A stretch of DNA of 64,000 bases, from positions 1 to 64,000 of the forward strand of contig CAZHFN010000005.1 in assembly GCA_964531105.1 (NCBI GenBank), read 5' to 3'. The DNA is from UBA2256 sp964531105. Its GTDB lineage: Bacteria; Spirochaetota; Spirochaetia; Treponematales; Rectinemataceae. Shown one piece after another: positions 50,399 through 57,970 of this stretch (its first letter is position 1; each line of letters begins with the position of its first letter). The notes under the pieces are model-generated. The model saw only the letters and a program-made list of their open reading frames with translations, made no database searches and was not told the origin of the DNA. A program made the translations under genes and the position numbers.

Positions 50399-51946
50399 AT
50401 GATAGGAAAGAAATATGTTCTAGCCGCGGCTTTCCTTGCTCTCTTCGCCTTAACAGTTTCAGCCTTCGACATAAAACCTGCATCCATCTCTGTGAGCACG
50501 AAGACAGCCACAAGCCCCGGTGAAGCAATTGTCAGCATCAGCGCAGATCCTTCCGATGCCTGGATATCTATCGACGGGGGTACGGCATCCTTTTCCACAT
50601 GGTCAGGAACCCTAGCTCCCGGACCCCATACTATTTCGGCCTGGGCGAAGGATTTCTACCCCTCCCAATTTTCTTTAGTAGTACTAGAGAATACCAAGTA
50701 TACCGTCAGCCTCGAACTAGAGCCCCATACCGGCTACCTAGCCCTGGAAATCTCCCCACCCGACGCCTTGGTGTACGTGGACGGACAGAAGGTCCAAGGC
50801 TATATGGTAGAAATTCCTGTAGGCCGGCGTAATATCGCAATCAAGAAATTCGGCTACGAAGAGCAGAAGCTCAGCCTCACCATGCAATGGCAGCGCACAT
50901 CGATCCTTAATGTGAATCTGAGCCCTTCAGCCTTTGAAATAAGGGAATGGAAGCTCAAACCCGAGCTGTTCAACCCCTCCAACAAGGGCTTATATGGCCG
51001 CTCTGTGCTGACTTTCACCATCACCGCCCCGGGACGGGGAAGGGTCAAGGTGAGCGATAGCCTCGGCACAGTGTATCTCGAAAAAGAACTACCGGTCTTT
51101 ACCACCTGGTCGCAACGTTTTGCCTGGGATGGCAGGGACGATTCGGGCAAAATACTGCCAGACGGGGAGTATCTCCTCGGCCTTTCTCTCTGGCCGCTCG
51201 CACAGGAAGAGAGCACAGCCGAAACCACCGGCGAGAGCACCGAGCCCGATCCGGCCATAGTGTTCACCACCAAGCTCCGGATCGATTCCAGTTCCCTGAT
51301 CGTTCCTTCGGGAGCCCAGGCTGCCAGGCCGGGACTTCTGTATTTCCCAGATCCCAAGATTTCCAGGCTTTTACCGGCCAGTGCTGAAATTTTGGGCACC
51401 TATCCCAGGGGCGGCTCCATCGCCCTGGGCTTCAAGCTGGGTTCAAGTACCATGATGGCCCTGGAAGGATCCTATGATGTCGCGCCAGCCGCGGGATTTG
51501 CCCTGTCATTCCTCCAAGGCCTGGGTTCTCCTGCGGGCATTGATTTAGCCCTCTTAGGCCGTTTCGCCTGGAACAGCGCTTCTACACCCCAATATCCCGG
51601 AGCCGCTTCCGAGGCCGAGATGAGCCTTCCCCTGGCCTACGCAGTGCAAGGCCTCCGCTTGGGCATAGCCCCTGGTCTTGTGTATGATTTCTCCCTTGCC
51701 AGCTTCGAGGGCAGGGCCGGATTAGGCCTTTGGTATGAAAGTCAAAGCATCATGGCCGGGTTATCCGCCCAGGCCGATATTGGCTCAACAATGCCCATGA
51801 CAGCCACCAACCCCCTGCGCATGGGGCTGGAAGCCAGGGTACTTCTGGATAACGTACCCGTATCCCTCATGCTGAGGCTTTCGGGCGACCTCAACCCCGG
51901 GCTTTCATCGCCGGCCGCCAGCCTAGGCTTCGGCGTGGCCTGGTGA
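50399..51946 (+). CDS. Exported PEGA/FlgD-Ig surface protein
   Basis: 515 residues from ATG 50399, with a signal peptide (AAAFLALFALTVSAF). Two PEGA domains (ISPPDALVYVDGQKV and an earlier SADPSDAWISIDGG), then a FlgD-like Ig domain (FAWDGRDDSGKILPDGEY) and a C-terminal strand-rich 200 residues that may be a barrel. Surface or outer-membrane protein of the kind common in treponemes. Confidence 0.82.
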   Translation: MIGKKYVLAAAFLALFALTVSAFDIKPASISVSTKTATSPGEAIVSISADPSDAWISIDGGTASFSTWSGTLAPGPHTISAWAKDFYPSQFSLVVLENTKYTVSLELEPHTGYLALEISPPDALVYVDGQKVQGYMVEIPVGRRNIAIKKFGYEEQKLSLTMQWQRTSILNVNLSPSAFEIREWKLKPELFNPSNKGLYGRSVLTFTITAPGRGRVKVSDSLGTVYLEKELPVFTTWSQRFAWDGRDDSGKILPDGEYLLGLSLWPLAQEESTAETTGESTEPDPAIVFTTKLRIDSSSLIVPSGAQAARPGLLYFPDPKISRLLPASAEILGTYPRGGSIALGFKLGSSTMMALEGSYDVAPAAGFALSFLQGLGSPAGIDLALLGRFAWNSASTPQYPGAASEAEMSLPLAYAVQGLRLGIAPGLVYDFSLASFEGRAGLGLWYESQSIMAGLSAQADIGSTMPMTATNPLRMGLEARVLLDNVPVSLMLRLSGDLNPGLSSPAASLGFGVAW

Positions 51947-53127
51947 GAGGGGAAGAGACCAGGGTTAAGACCAGCGTTAAAGTTGCTGTCCTACCCTGCG
52001 GGAGCTATACTCCCGAGCTCCTGGACCAGACCATAGCCCAGGCAGCCCGGGAGGCCGGTTTTCCCGATATCCGAGGCAAGCGCATACTCGTAAAACCCAA
52101 CCTTCTCAAGGCCGCACAGGCCTCTGATGCGGTGACAACCCACCCTGAGTTTGTGGCTGCCGTCATACGCTTTCTCAGAAAAAACCAGGCTGCCACCATC
52201 ATGGTGGGTGATTCGCCAGGCCACCAGAGTGGCCGTGCGGTAGGCAAGGCCTCGGGAATATACCAGGCTGCCATGGCCGAAGGAGCTCTCTGGGTCGATT
52301 TTACCCCCGGAGAGCCCAGGCCCGTCCCCGATGCCAGGTTGGTCAAAAGCTTCAAGCTCGCATCGGTGCTGGACGATTGCGACATGGTCGTCAACCTGCC
52401 CAAGCTGAAAACACACAGGCTCACATCCTATACCGGGGCTATAAAGAACCTCTTCGGACTTGTACCTTCCCTGGGCAAGAGCGCCATGCACCTGCGGTTT
52501 CCTGACAAACTGCAGTTCGGCACCATGCTTGTGGACTTGGGTCTTTCTATTAAGAACAGTTTCCATTTCCTGGATGGAGTGGTAGCCATGGAAGGCGAAG
52601 GCCCAGGCAATGGCGACTCCTTCCCCCTAGGCCTCGTGTTCGCGTCCAGCGATGCGGCGGCCCTGGACTGGATTGGAGCCTCCACGATCGGCTACGAGCC
52701 TGCAAAAATACCCTACCTTGTAGAGGCGATTCTACGCAGGGACATGGATCCCCGATCCCCGGCCATCGATACAGGATCCTTTTCCCCTGAAAGGGACAAG
52801 GCAAAAAACTTCAAGCTCCTGCCCTACACGGCCCAATCCAATGCATCCCTCGCCGAAATCCCCCATTATCTCGAGCCTCTGGTTAAAAAAATCCTCGCCG
52901 AAAGACCTGTCTTCGATAAAGAGAAGTGCATCGGCTGTTCGGCCTGCGTACGCATCTGCCCCGCCAAGGCTCTCGTGCTGGGCGATGGAGGCAAAGGGAA
53001 GCATCAGATACTCATAGACGACTCAGCCTGCATCACCTGTTATTGTTGTCATGAAATTTGCCCCGTAGGTGCCGTATCAATACGGAAAATCTTCAGGCGG
53101 CCCAAAAATGAAAGGAAACCTTCGTGA
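51943..53127 (+). CDS. DUF362 protein with 2x[4Fe-4S] ferredoxin domain
   Basis: 394 residues: DUF362 body (LVKPNLLKAAQ, VVNLPKLKTHRLTSYTGAIK) and two C-terminal clusters CIGCSACVRICP and CITCYCCHEICP. GTG start with a 4-bp overlap with the PEGA gene, and GTGA overlap with fum. Redox role is inferred; substrate unknown. Confidence 0.85.
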   Translation: MRGEETRVKTSVKVAVLPCGSYTPELLDQTIAQAAREAGFPDIRGKRILVKPNLLKAAQASDAVTTHPEFVAAVIRFLRKNQAATIMVGDSPGHQSGRAVGKASGIYQAAMAEGALWVDFTPGEPRPVPDARLVKSFKLASVLDDCDMVVNLPKLKTHRLTSYTGAIKNLFGLVPSLGKSAMHLRFPDKLQFGTMLVDLGLSIKNSFHFLDGVVAMEGEGPGNGDSFPLGLVFASSDAAALDWIGASTIGYEPAKIPYLVEAILRRDMDPRSPAIDTGSFSPERDKAKNFKLLPYTAQSNASLAEIPHYLEPLVKKILAERPVFDKEKCIGCSACVRICPAKALVLGDGGKGKHQILIDDSACITCYCCHEICPVGAVSIRKIFRRPKNERKPS

Positions 53128-54725
53128 GTCAGCCTGATCTATATTCCTTCCTCGATTTTGACCAAAAGAATGACTATAGGAAACTGGACCTACCCTTGCC
53201 CACACGCAGAGACGGCCGGCTCTTTGTAGAAGCCGAGGCCCTGGTGGCATTGGGGAAAACAGCTTTTGCTGAGATAGCTTTCAAATATCCCAGGGGTCAT
53301 TTAGAACAGCTCGCAGCAATGCTGAAGAACGAACGCTGCACCGACCTGGAACGCTTCGTAATCGAAACTCTGCTGCGGAATGCAGCCGTAGCCGCCGAAG
53401 GACTTTTCCCGATATGCCAGGACACGGGCACAGCCCTGATATATGGATGGAAGGGCGAGGATTTCTCAATCTCCCGGGGTAGCGGTCAGGAGGCCGACAT
53501 AGCCGCCCTTCTAGCTGAAGGAGCGAGAAGAGCCTACGCTGAACATCGCTTAAGGGCATCCCAACTAGGCCCAAAGTCTGCCCTCACCGAGCGCAATACT
53601 AAGGATAATCTGCCAGCCCTAACCGACATAAGGGCAGTAGCAGGATCTTCGCTCCAACTCCTTTTCGCCGCCAAGGGAGGGGGATCCACCAGCAGAACTA
53701 GCCTGAGCATGGAAAGCCCCGCTCTCCTCAAGCCCGGGGCATTGAATAAACTCCTGGAAGCCCGCATAAAGGGTTTAGGCGTGGCAGGCTGCCCACCTTA
53801 TACCATAGCCACCGTTTTGGGAGGCATTTCCGCATCTCAAAGCCTCTACGCCTTGGAACTGGCCAGCTACGGCCTTTTGGACAAGCTTCCCTCCGAGGCT
53901 AGAGGCGACGGAACACCCTTGAGAAGCAGGGAATGGGAAGAAAAAATGGGTTTGATCGCTGCTCAATCAGGCTTGGGAGCCCAGTGGGGAGGTAGCCAGC
54001 TGGCCCTGGATACCCGCTTTATCCGCCTTTCCCGTCATGCAGCTACCCTTCCTGTCGCAGTAGGCATTTCCTGCTCGGCCCATCGCAAGGCCAGGGCTTT
54101 TGTAGATGAAGAAGGCTGGTATATAGAGTGCCTGGAGGACGATCCCGCACGGCTTCTGCCTTCTGGGGCGGCTATTTTGCCTGGAGCCGTGGAAATTGAT
54201 TTCGACAGCCCCAAGAAAGCCTGGCTCGAAGCGCTGCGAAGACTGCCTTCGGGCACCCCTCTTCTGCTATCGGGCACAGTCACCCTCGCCAGGGATGTAG
54301 CCCATGCCCGCATCGAAGCGCATATGCAGAGCGGAGCAAGACCGCCGGCATATATGACCGAACATCCAGTTTTCTACGCTGGCCCCACCGATCCCGCTCC
54401 CGGCAAGGTTAGCGGTTCATTTGGTCCAACCACGGCCTCGAGAATGGACCCATACATAGGAGAATTCACACAAGCCGGAGCATCCCTTGTGAGCATAGCC
54501 AAAGGAGGAAGGAGTGCTTCAGCCATCCAAGCCCTAACACAAGCCAGAGGGGTCTACATTGCCTGCATCGGCGGGGCCGCTGCCATTACAGCCCGGGATC
54601 ACGTAGTGGAGAGTCGTGTGGTCGATCATGCCGACCTGGGCATGGAGGCAATCCGACTTGTACGCCTTCGCTCACTTCCTGCCCTCATCGTGATTGACGC
54701 AAAGGGCGGGAATTTCTATGCTTGA
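53124..54725 (+). CDS. fum: Class I fumarate hydratase (fused alpha and beta parts)
   Basis: 533 residues. Fe-S cysteines in FPICQDTGTA, AGCPPYTIATV and ISCSAHRKAR; C-terminal beta part (GPTTASRMDPYIGEFTQ). Interconverts fumarate and malate with a [4Fe-4S] cluster that is oxygen-sensitive, consistent with an anaerobe. Related tartrate dehydratases cannot be excluded. Confidence 0.9.
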   Translation: MSQPDLYSFLDFDQKNDYRKLDLPLPTRRDGRLFVEAEALVALGKTAFAEIAFKYPRGHLEQLAAMLKNERCTDLERFVIETLLRNAAVAAEGLFPICQDTGTALIYGWKGEDFSISRGSGQEADIAALLAEGARRAYAEHRLRASQLGPKSALTERNTKDNLPALTDIRAVAGSSLQLLFAAKGGGSTSRTSLSMESPALLKPGALNKLLEARIKGLGVAGCPPYTIATVLGGISASQSLYALELASYGLLDKLPSEARGDGTPLRSREWEEKMGLIAAQSGLGAQWGGSQLALDTRFIRLSRHAATLPVAVGISCSAHRKARAFVDEEGWYIECLEDDPARLLPSGAAILPGAVEIDFDSPKKAWLEALRRLPSGTPLLLSGTVTLARDVAHARIEAHMQSGARPPAYMTEHPVFYAGPTDPAPGKVSGSFGPTTASRMDPYIGEFTQAGASLVSIAKGGRSASAIQALTQARGVYIACIGGAAAITARDHVVESRVVDHADLGMEAIRLVRLRSLPALIVIDAKGGNFYA

Positions 54726-54731
54726 TCAGTC

Positions 54732-55913
54732 ATGGAATCCGCGGATAAGAAAAGCCTGACAGGACGGCAATTCGGAACAATCTACTTTCTCTTTTTCGCC
54801 ATCTATGGATTAACACCCTATCTCCAGGTCATCTTAAGGCGCCTGGGCTACAGTCCGACAGGTGTGGGGCTGCTCTTAGGCCTTTTCGAGCTCGTTGGCA
54901 TTGCAGGACCTATAGTTTTAGCAAGGAAAGCCGACACCATGGGCCGTTTTAACCCCTTTCTTGTTGCCTCCGGCCTGGCGGTAATTCTGGGCATGGGTTT
55001 ATTAGTATCCATCAATCACAGCACAGCCGCGATGATTGGACTGGGATTGGTTTCCCTAGGCTTGAAAACTCCTGTACCCGTCTTGGACACGTCTCTTTTA
55101 AAGTCAATTGAAAAGGATCAGCAAAGGGGTTTTAAGACTCCAACCTACGGACTCATGCGGGGAGTAGGTTCCCTGGGTTTTGTACTGGTTACCCTTGTGG
55201 TGCAGTTTACTCCGGGCTTCGAAGAGAGTTCTCCCATGGTCATGGCTACCGTCATGGCGTTCTTGACCTGCATTTTCCTTGTTGGCCTTAAAAAGCTGCC
55301 CGAAGCAGGCGAAGGTCCTTCATCTAAAAAATCCAAACACCTTTCCTTGGGATGGATAGACAGCACATTCCTTTTAGGTTTAGCGGTCATCGTTCTGGGC
55401 AGAATCGCCATAGCGCCCATAAATTCCTTTTTCTCACTTTATCTGGTGGAAGAACTCGAGTGGCAGGCCATTGGGGCCATGTCAGCCCTGGGTGCAATTG
55501 CGGAAATACCCATGATGCTCTTGGCTTGGCGCTTCATGGCCAAGCGAAGCCCAATGCAGGCCATAGCCCTGGCATCTGCTGCTATTGTGCTGAGAATGCT
55601 CACGTATGCGATTTTCCCGTCTAAGGCCGGCGCTATCGCAGGTCAATTGCTACACTCCCTATGCTATGGTCTTTTCCAGCCTGCCGCTGTCGTGTTTGTC
55701 AACCTAAAAACCCCACCTGCTGACCGCACAACTGGAATGGCTATACTCCTGGGAGTGGGGATGGGATTTCCTGCCTTTTTTGGAAGCGCCCTCGGAGGAT
55801 TGATCGTGGAGCAGGCCGGTTACCGCTGGCTTTTCGCTTCCTTCAGCATCTTCGCCGTGGGCAGTCTTGTACTATATTTTTTCAAGAAGAAGCAGCTGAC
55901 GGCTGTTAGGTAA
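54732..55913 (+). CDS. MFS transporter
   Basis: 393 residues, about 12 hydrophobic segments; LARKADTMGRFNPFLVASG as the loop 2-3 motif. Of the LacY-like/PPP type. Substrate unknown; after fum by 6 nt, an organic acid is a guess. Overlaps the convergent Nudix end by 8 bp. Confidence 0.85.
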   Translation: MESADKKSLTGRQFGTIYFLFFAIYGLTPYLQVILRRLGYSPTGVGLLLGLFELVGIAGPIVLARKADTMGRFNPFLVASGLAVILGMGLLVSINHSTAAMIGLGLVSLGLKTPVPVLDTSLLKSIEKDQQRGFKTPTYGLMRGVGSLGFVLVTLVVQFTPGFEESSPMVMATVMAFLTCIFLVGLKKLPEAGEGPSSKKSKHLSLGWIDSTFLLGLAVIVLGRIAIAPINSFFSLYLVEELEWQAIGAMSALGAIAEIPMMLLAWRFMAKRSPMQAIALASAAIVLRMLTYAIFPSKAGAIAGQLLHSLCYGLFQPAAVVFVNLKTPPADRTTGMAILLGVGMGFPAFFGSALGGLIVEQAGYRWLFASFSIFAVGSLVLYFFKKKQLTAVR

Positions 55914-56496
55914 ACACCTGGATTCCCATCCGTATAAGGCACTTTTCAACTAAGAAGAGAGCTGTGCACATGAGCGCATGGCTGAGCTCGCCCGATCCCA
56001 TGGCATCATAAATTTCCTTGGCTGGAAAAAGGTCGGCATCGACGATTTCATGCTCATCCAGGTTTCGTGCTGCCTGGGGAAGGGGATCCAGAGCCAGGTA
56101 TATATGGAAGCGGTTGCCTTGAATGGCTGGATTGGGATAGACAGTGCCCGCGTGAAAGAGCTTTGAGGCTATATAGCCGGTTTCCTCGGACAATTCCCTG
56201 GCAGCGGCCTTTTCAGGCTCTTCTCCCCACTCCACTACACCGCCGGGAAACTCCAGGCTGGCCTCTTCTGACCCATGCCTGTACTGGCGTACCATAAGGA
56301 AACGGGCATCGGATCCCCTGCCCAGGAGTGGAACTACAACGGCCCATTCCCTGGCCTGAATGAAGGAGAATACTCCTTGTCGCCCTTCGGGGCCTCTACA
56401 GGTTTTTTCCAGTACCGAGAACACTCCCCCGGAATACTTGCGCTCTGTAGAAATGGTTTCCCATTTCTGTCCGCCATTGCCATCACCTGCGACCAT
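55906..56496 (-). CDS. Nudix hydrolase (ADP-ribose pyrophosphatase-like)
   Basis: 196 residues. Nudix box GGVVEWGEEPEKAAARELSE plus ETGY. ADP-sugar diphosphatase type by the N-terminal part and the LEFPGG lead. AGGAGG lies before the ATG. Confidence 0.92.
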   Translation of the reverse strand: MVAGDGNGGQKWETISTERKYSGGVFSVLEKTCRGPEGRQGVFSFIQAREWAVVVPLLGRGSDARFLMVRQYRHGSEEASLEFPGGVVEWGEEPEKAAARELSEETGYIASKLFHAGTVYPNPAIQGNRFHIYLALDPLPQAARNLDEHEIVDADLFPAKEIYDAMGSGELSHALMCTALFLVEKCLIRMGIQVFT

Positions 56497-56517
56497 CGAA
56501 AGGCCTCCTGGGCTGAC

Positions 56518-56546
56518 ATCCTAACGAAGCCGGGCTGGCACATCAA
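56518..56546 (-). promoter_or_regulatory. Nudix promoter
   Basis: Minus strand TTGATG (56546-56541), 17 nt, TAGGAT (56523-56518); a leader of about 15-20 nt with AGGAGG. Confidence 0.6.
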
Positions 56547-56578
56547 GGGCGCGGTCTTGTTGATTGTGCAGCGAGCGG

Positions 56579-56616
56579 CGCGGCCTTCCCGATGGCTGGC
56601 CATCGGGAAGGCCGCG
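56579..56616. repeat. 17-bp perfect GC-rich hairpin
   Basis: 56579-56595 pairs with 56600-56616, loop CTGG. No T-run. Between the divergent Nudix and GT2 genes; it may be a supercoil-sensitive or protein-binding element. Confidence 0.85.
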
Positions 56617-56619
56617 CTG

Positions 56620-56648
56620 TTGCGCACCTGAAGCCGATGGGCTAGGAT
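56620..56648 (+). promoter_or_regulatory. GT2 gene promoter
   Basis: TTGCGC (56620-56625), 17 nt, TAGGAT (56643-56648). An ATG follows 6 nt later and opens a nine-codon ORF. Confidence 0.6.
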
Positions 56649-56654
56649 TGTCCC

Positions 56655-56684
56655 ATGAGCAAAGGGAAACCAGGATGCAGCTGA
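56655..56684 (+). CDS. Nine-codon upstream ORF
   Basis: MSKGKPGCS then stop, starting at the predicted transcript 5' end; its stop lies 7 codon-bases inside the GT2 gene (GT2 ATG at 56675). Could couple or attenuate GT2 translation. May be chance. Confidence 0.35.
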   Translation: MSKGKPGCS

Positions 56685-57640
56685 CCGTTGTGGTGCCGGT
56701 GTACAATGAGGAATCCAACATCAATGCCCTGGCAACAGCCCTCATCGATGCCCTGGAAGGTAATTGCAGCTTCCAGATACTTTTTGTGGACGATGGAAGC
56801 ACCGATGGTAGCCTTGCCCTGCTTAGAAACCTGGCGGGCAAGGATAGCCGTCTGGCATTTTTAAGCCTAAGCAGGAATTTCGGACACCAGGCCGCCCTGA
56901 GGGCTGGGCTCGAAGCCGCCCGGGGCGAGTGCGTAATCACCATGGACGGAGACTTCCAACACCCCCCCACCCTGCTGCCCGCCATGATCAAAGAATTCCA
57001 AAAGGGCTTCGATGTGGTAAACACGAAACGGATCGAGTCAGAACTGGGGGAAGGTACGCGGACATCCCTTGGAAAAAGGCTCAGCGCCCGGTTCTTCTAT
57101 TCCATTATGAATTCCTTAGGAGAAGTGAGAATCGAGCCGGGATCGGCTGATTTCCGCCTCCTTTCCCGCAAGGCAGTGAAAGCCCTCCTCTCCATGGATG
57201 AAAGGGCTTTGTTTTTTAGGGGAGCCGTTCCCTGGATAGGTTTTTCCAGCAGCGAGCTTCAGTATTCGCCCGGACTACGGAGAAGCGGCAAATCCAAATA
57301 TAGCCTGGGCAAAATGCTCTCCTTGGCCCTGGACGGAATCACTTCCTTCAGTACAAAGCCTCTTCGGCTCGCCTCCTTGGCCGGCCTGGCCATATCTGGG
57401 GCCGGTTTTATCTACGCCCTCTACGCGCTTATCATCAGGCTTTTCAGCGACAAGACGGTGGAAGGTTGGACGAGTCTTCTCATTAGCATCCTCATAATCG
57501 GTGGAATTCAGTTAATATTCATGGGTGTCATAGGCGAGTACCTGGGCAAACTCTTCATGGAAGCCAAACATCGGCCCCACTACCTGATCAAGGAAAGATC
57601 CTACGAAGAGCTTACTGAAACACGGGGAGGACAGCCCTGA
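56675..57640 (+). CDS. GT2 polyprenyl-phosphate glycosyltransferase
   Basis: 321 residues. GT-A domain: VVVPVYNEES, FVDDGSTDGS, MDGDFQHPP (DxD-like), KRLSARFFYSIMNSLG, then two C-terminal helices (LAGLAISGAGFIYALYALI; LLISILIIGGIQLIFMGVI). GtrB/DPM1 type: attaches a sugar to a lipid carrier facing the cytosol. Start at 56675 after AAAGGG. Confidence 0.92.
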   Translation: MQLTVVVPVYNEESNINALATALIDALEGNCSFQILFVDDGSTDGSLALLRNLAGKDSRLAFLSLSRNFGHQAALRAGLEAARGECVITMDGDFQHPPTLLPAMIKEFQKGFDVVNTKRIESELGEGTRTSLGKRLSARFFYSIMNSLGEVRIEPGSADFRLLSRKAVKALLSMDERALFFRGAVPWIGFSSSELQYSPGLRRSGKSKYSLGKMLSLALDGITSFSTKPLRLASLAGLAISGAGFIYALYALIIRLFSDKTVEGWTSLLISILIIGGIQLIFMGVIGEYLGKLFMEAKHRPHYLIKERSYEELTETRGGQP

Positions 57641-57960
57641 ATTACCTTCTGCTAATACTCGGCATTCTCTTCTCCGCTTCGGCACAGCTGCTTATGAAGT
57701 ATGCTGGGGGAATGAAACTTATGAGCGCCTCTTGGGTTGCTGTGGCAGGAGGCGCTGCTGGACTCTACGCATCTTCCTTCATCTTCTATACCCTCCTCCT
57801 GCGAAAACAGGACTTGAGCAAACTAAGCCCCCTCATGGGCACGGCAGTGACAGCTCTGGTTGTCCTAGGCGCTGCGGTGCTGTTTGGGGAGAGCCTCAGC
57901 CTGCGACGTATTGCAGGCGTGGCCTTGGCCTGCGCGGCCATTCTCCTCCTCGCCGGCTAG
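57637..57960 (+). CDS. SMR/EamA-like four-helix membrane protein, CTG start
   Basis: 107 residues if read from CTG 57637, with four helices: YLLLILGILFSASAQLLMK; AGLYASSFIFYTLLL; MGTAVTALVVLGAAVLF; IAGVALACAAILLLAG. CTGA overlaps the GT2 stop (TGA) and GGGGAGG lies 6 nt upstream. The next ATG (57694) would cut helix 1. ArnE/F-like or GtrA-like flippase function for the lipid-linked sugar is inferred. Confidence 0.82.
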   Translation: MNYLLLILGILFSASAQLLMKYAGGMKLMSASWVAVAGGAAGLYASSFIFYTLLLRKQDLSKLSPLMGTAVTALVVLGAAVLFGESLSLRRIAGVALACAAILLLAG

Positions 57961-57970
57961 GGAAGCGGTC

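Noticed and set aside
56579..56616. Terminator for the Nudix or GT2 gene
   Set aside because: It is upstream of both genes and has no T-run.
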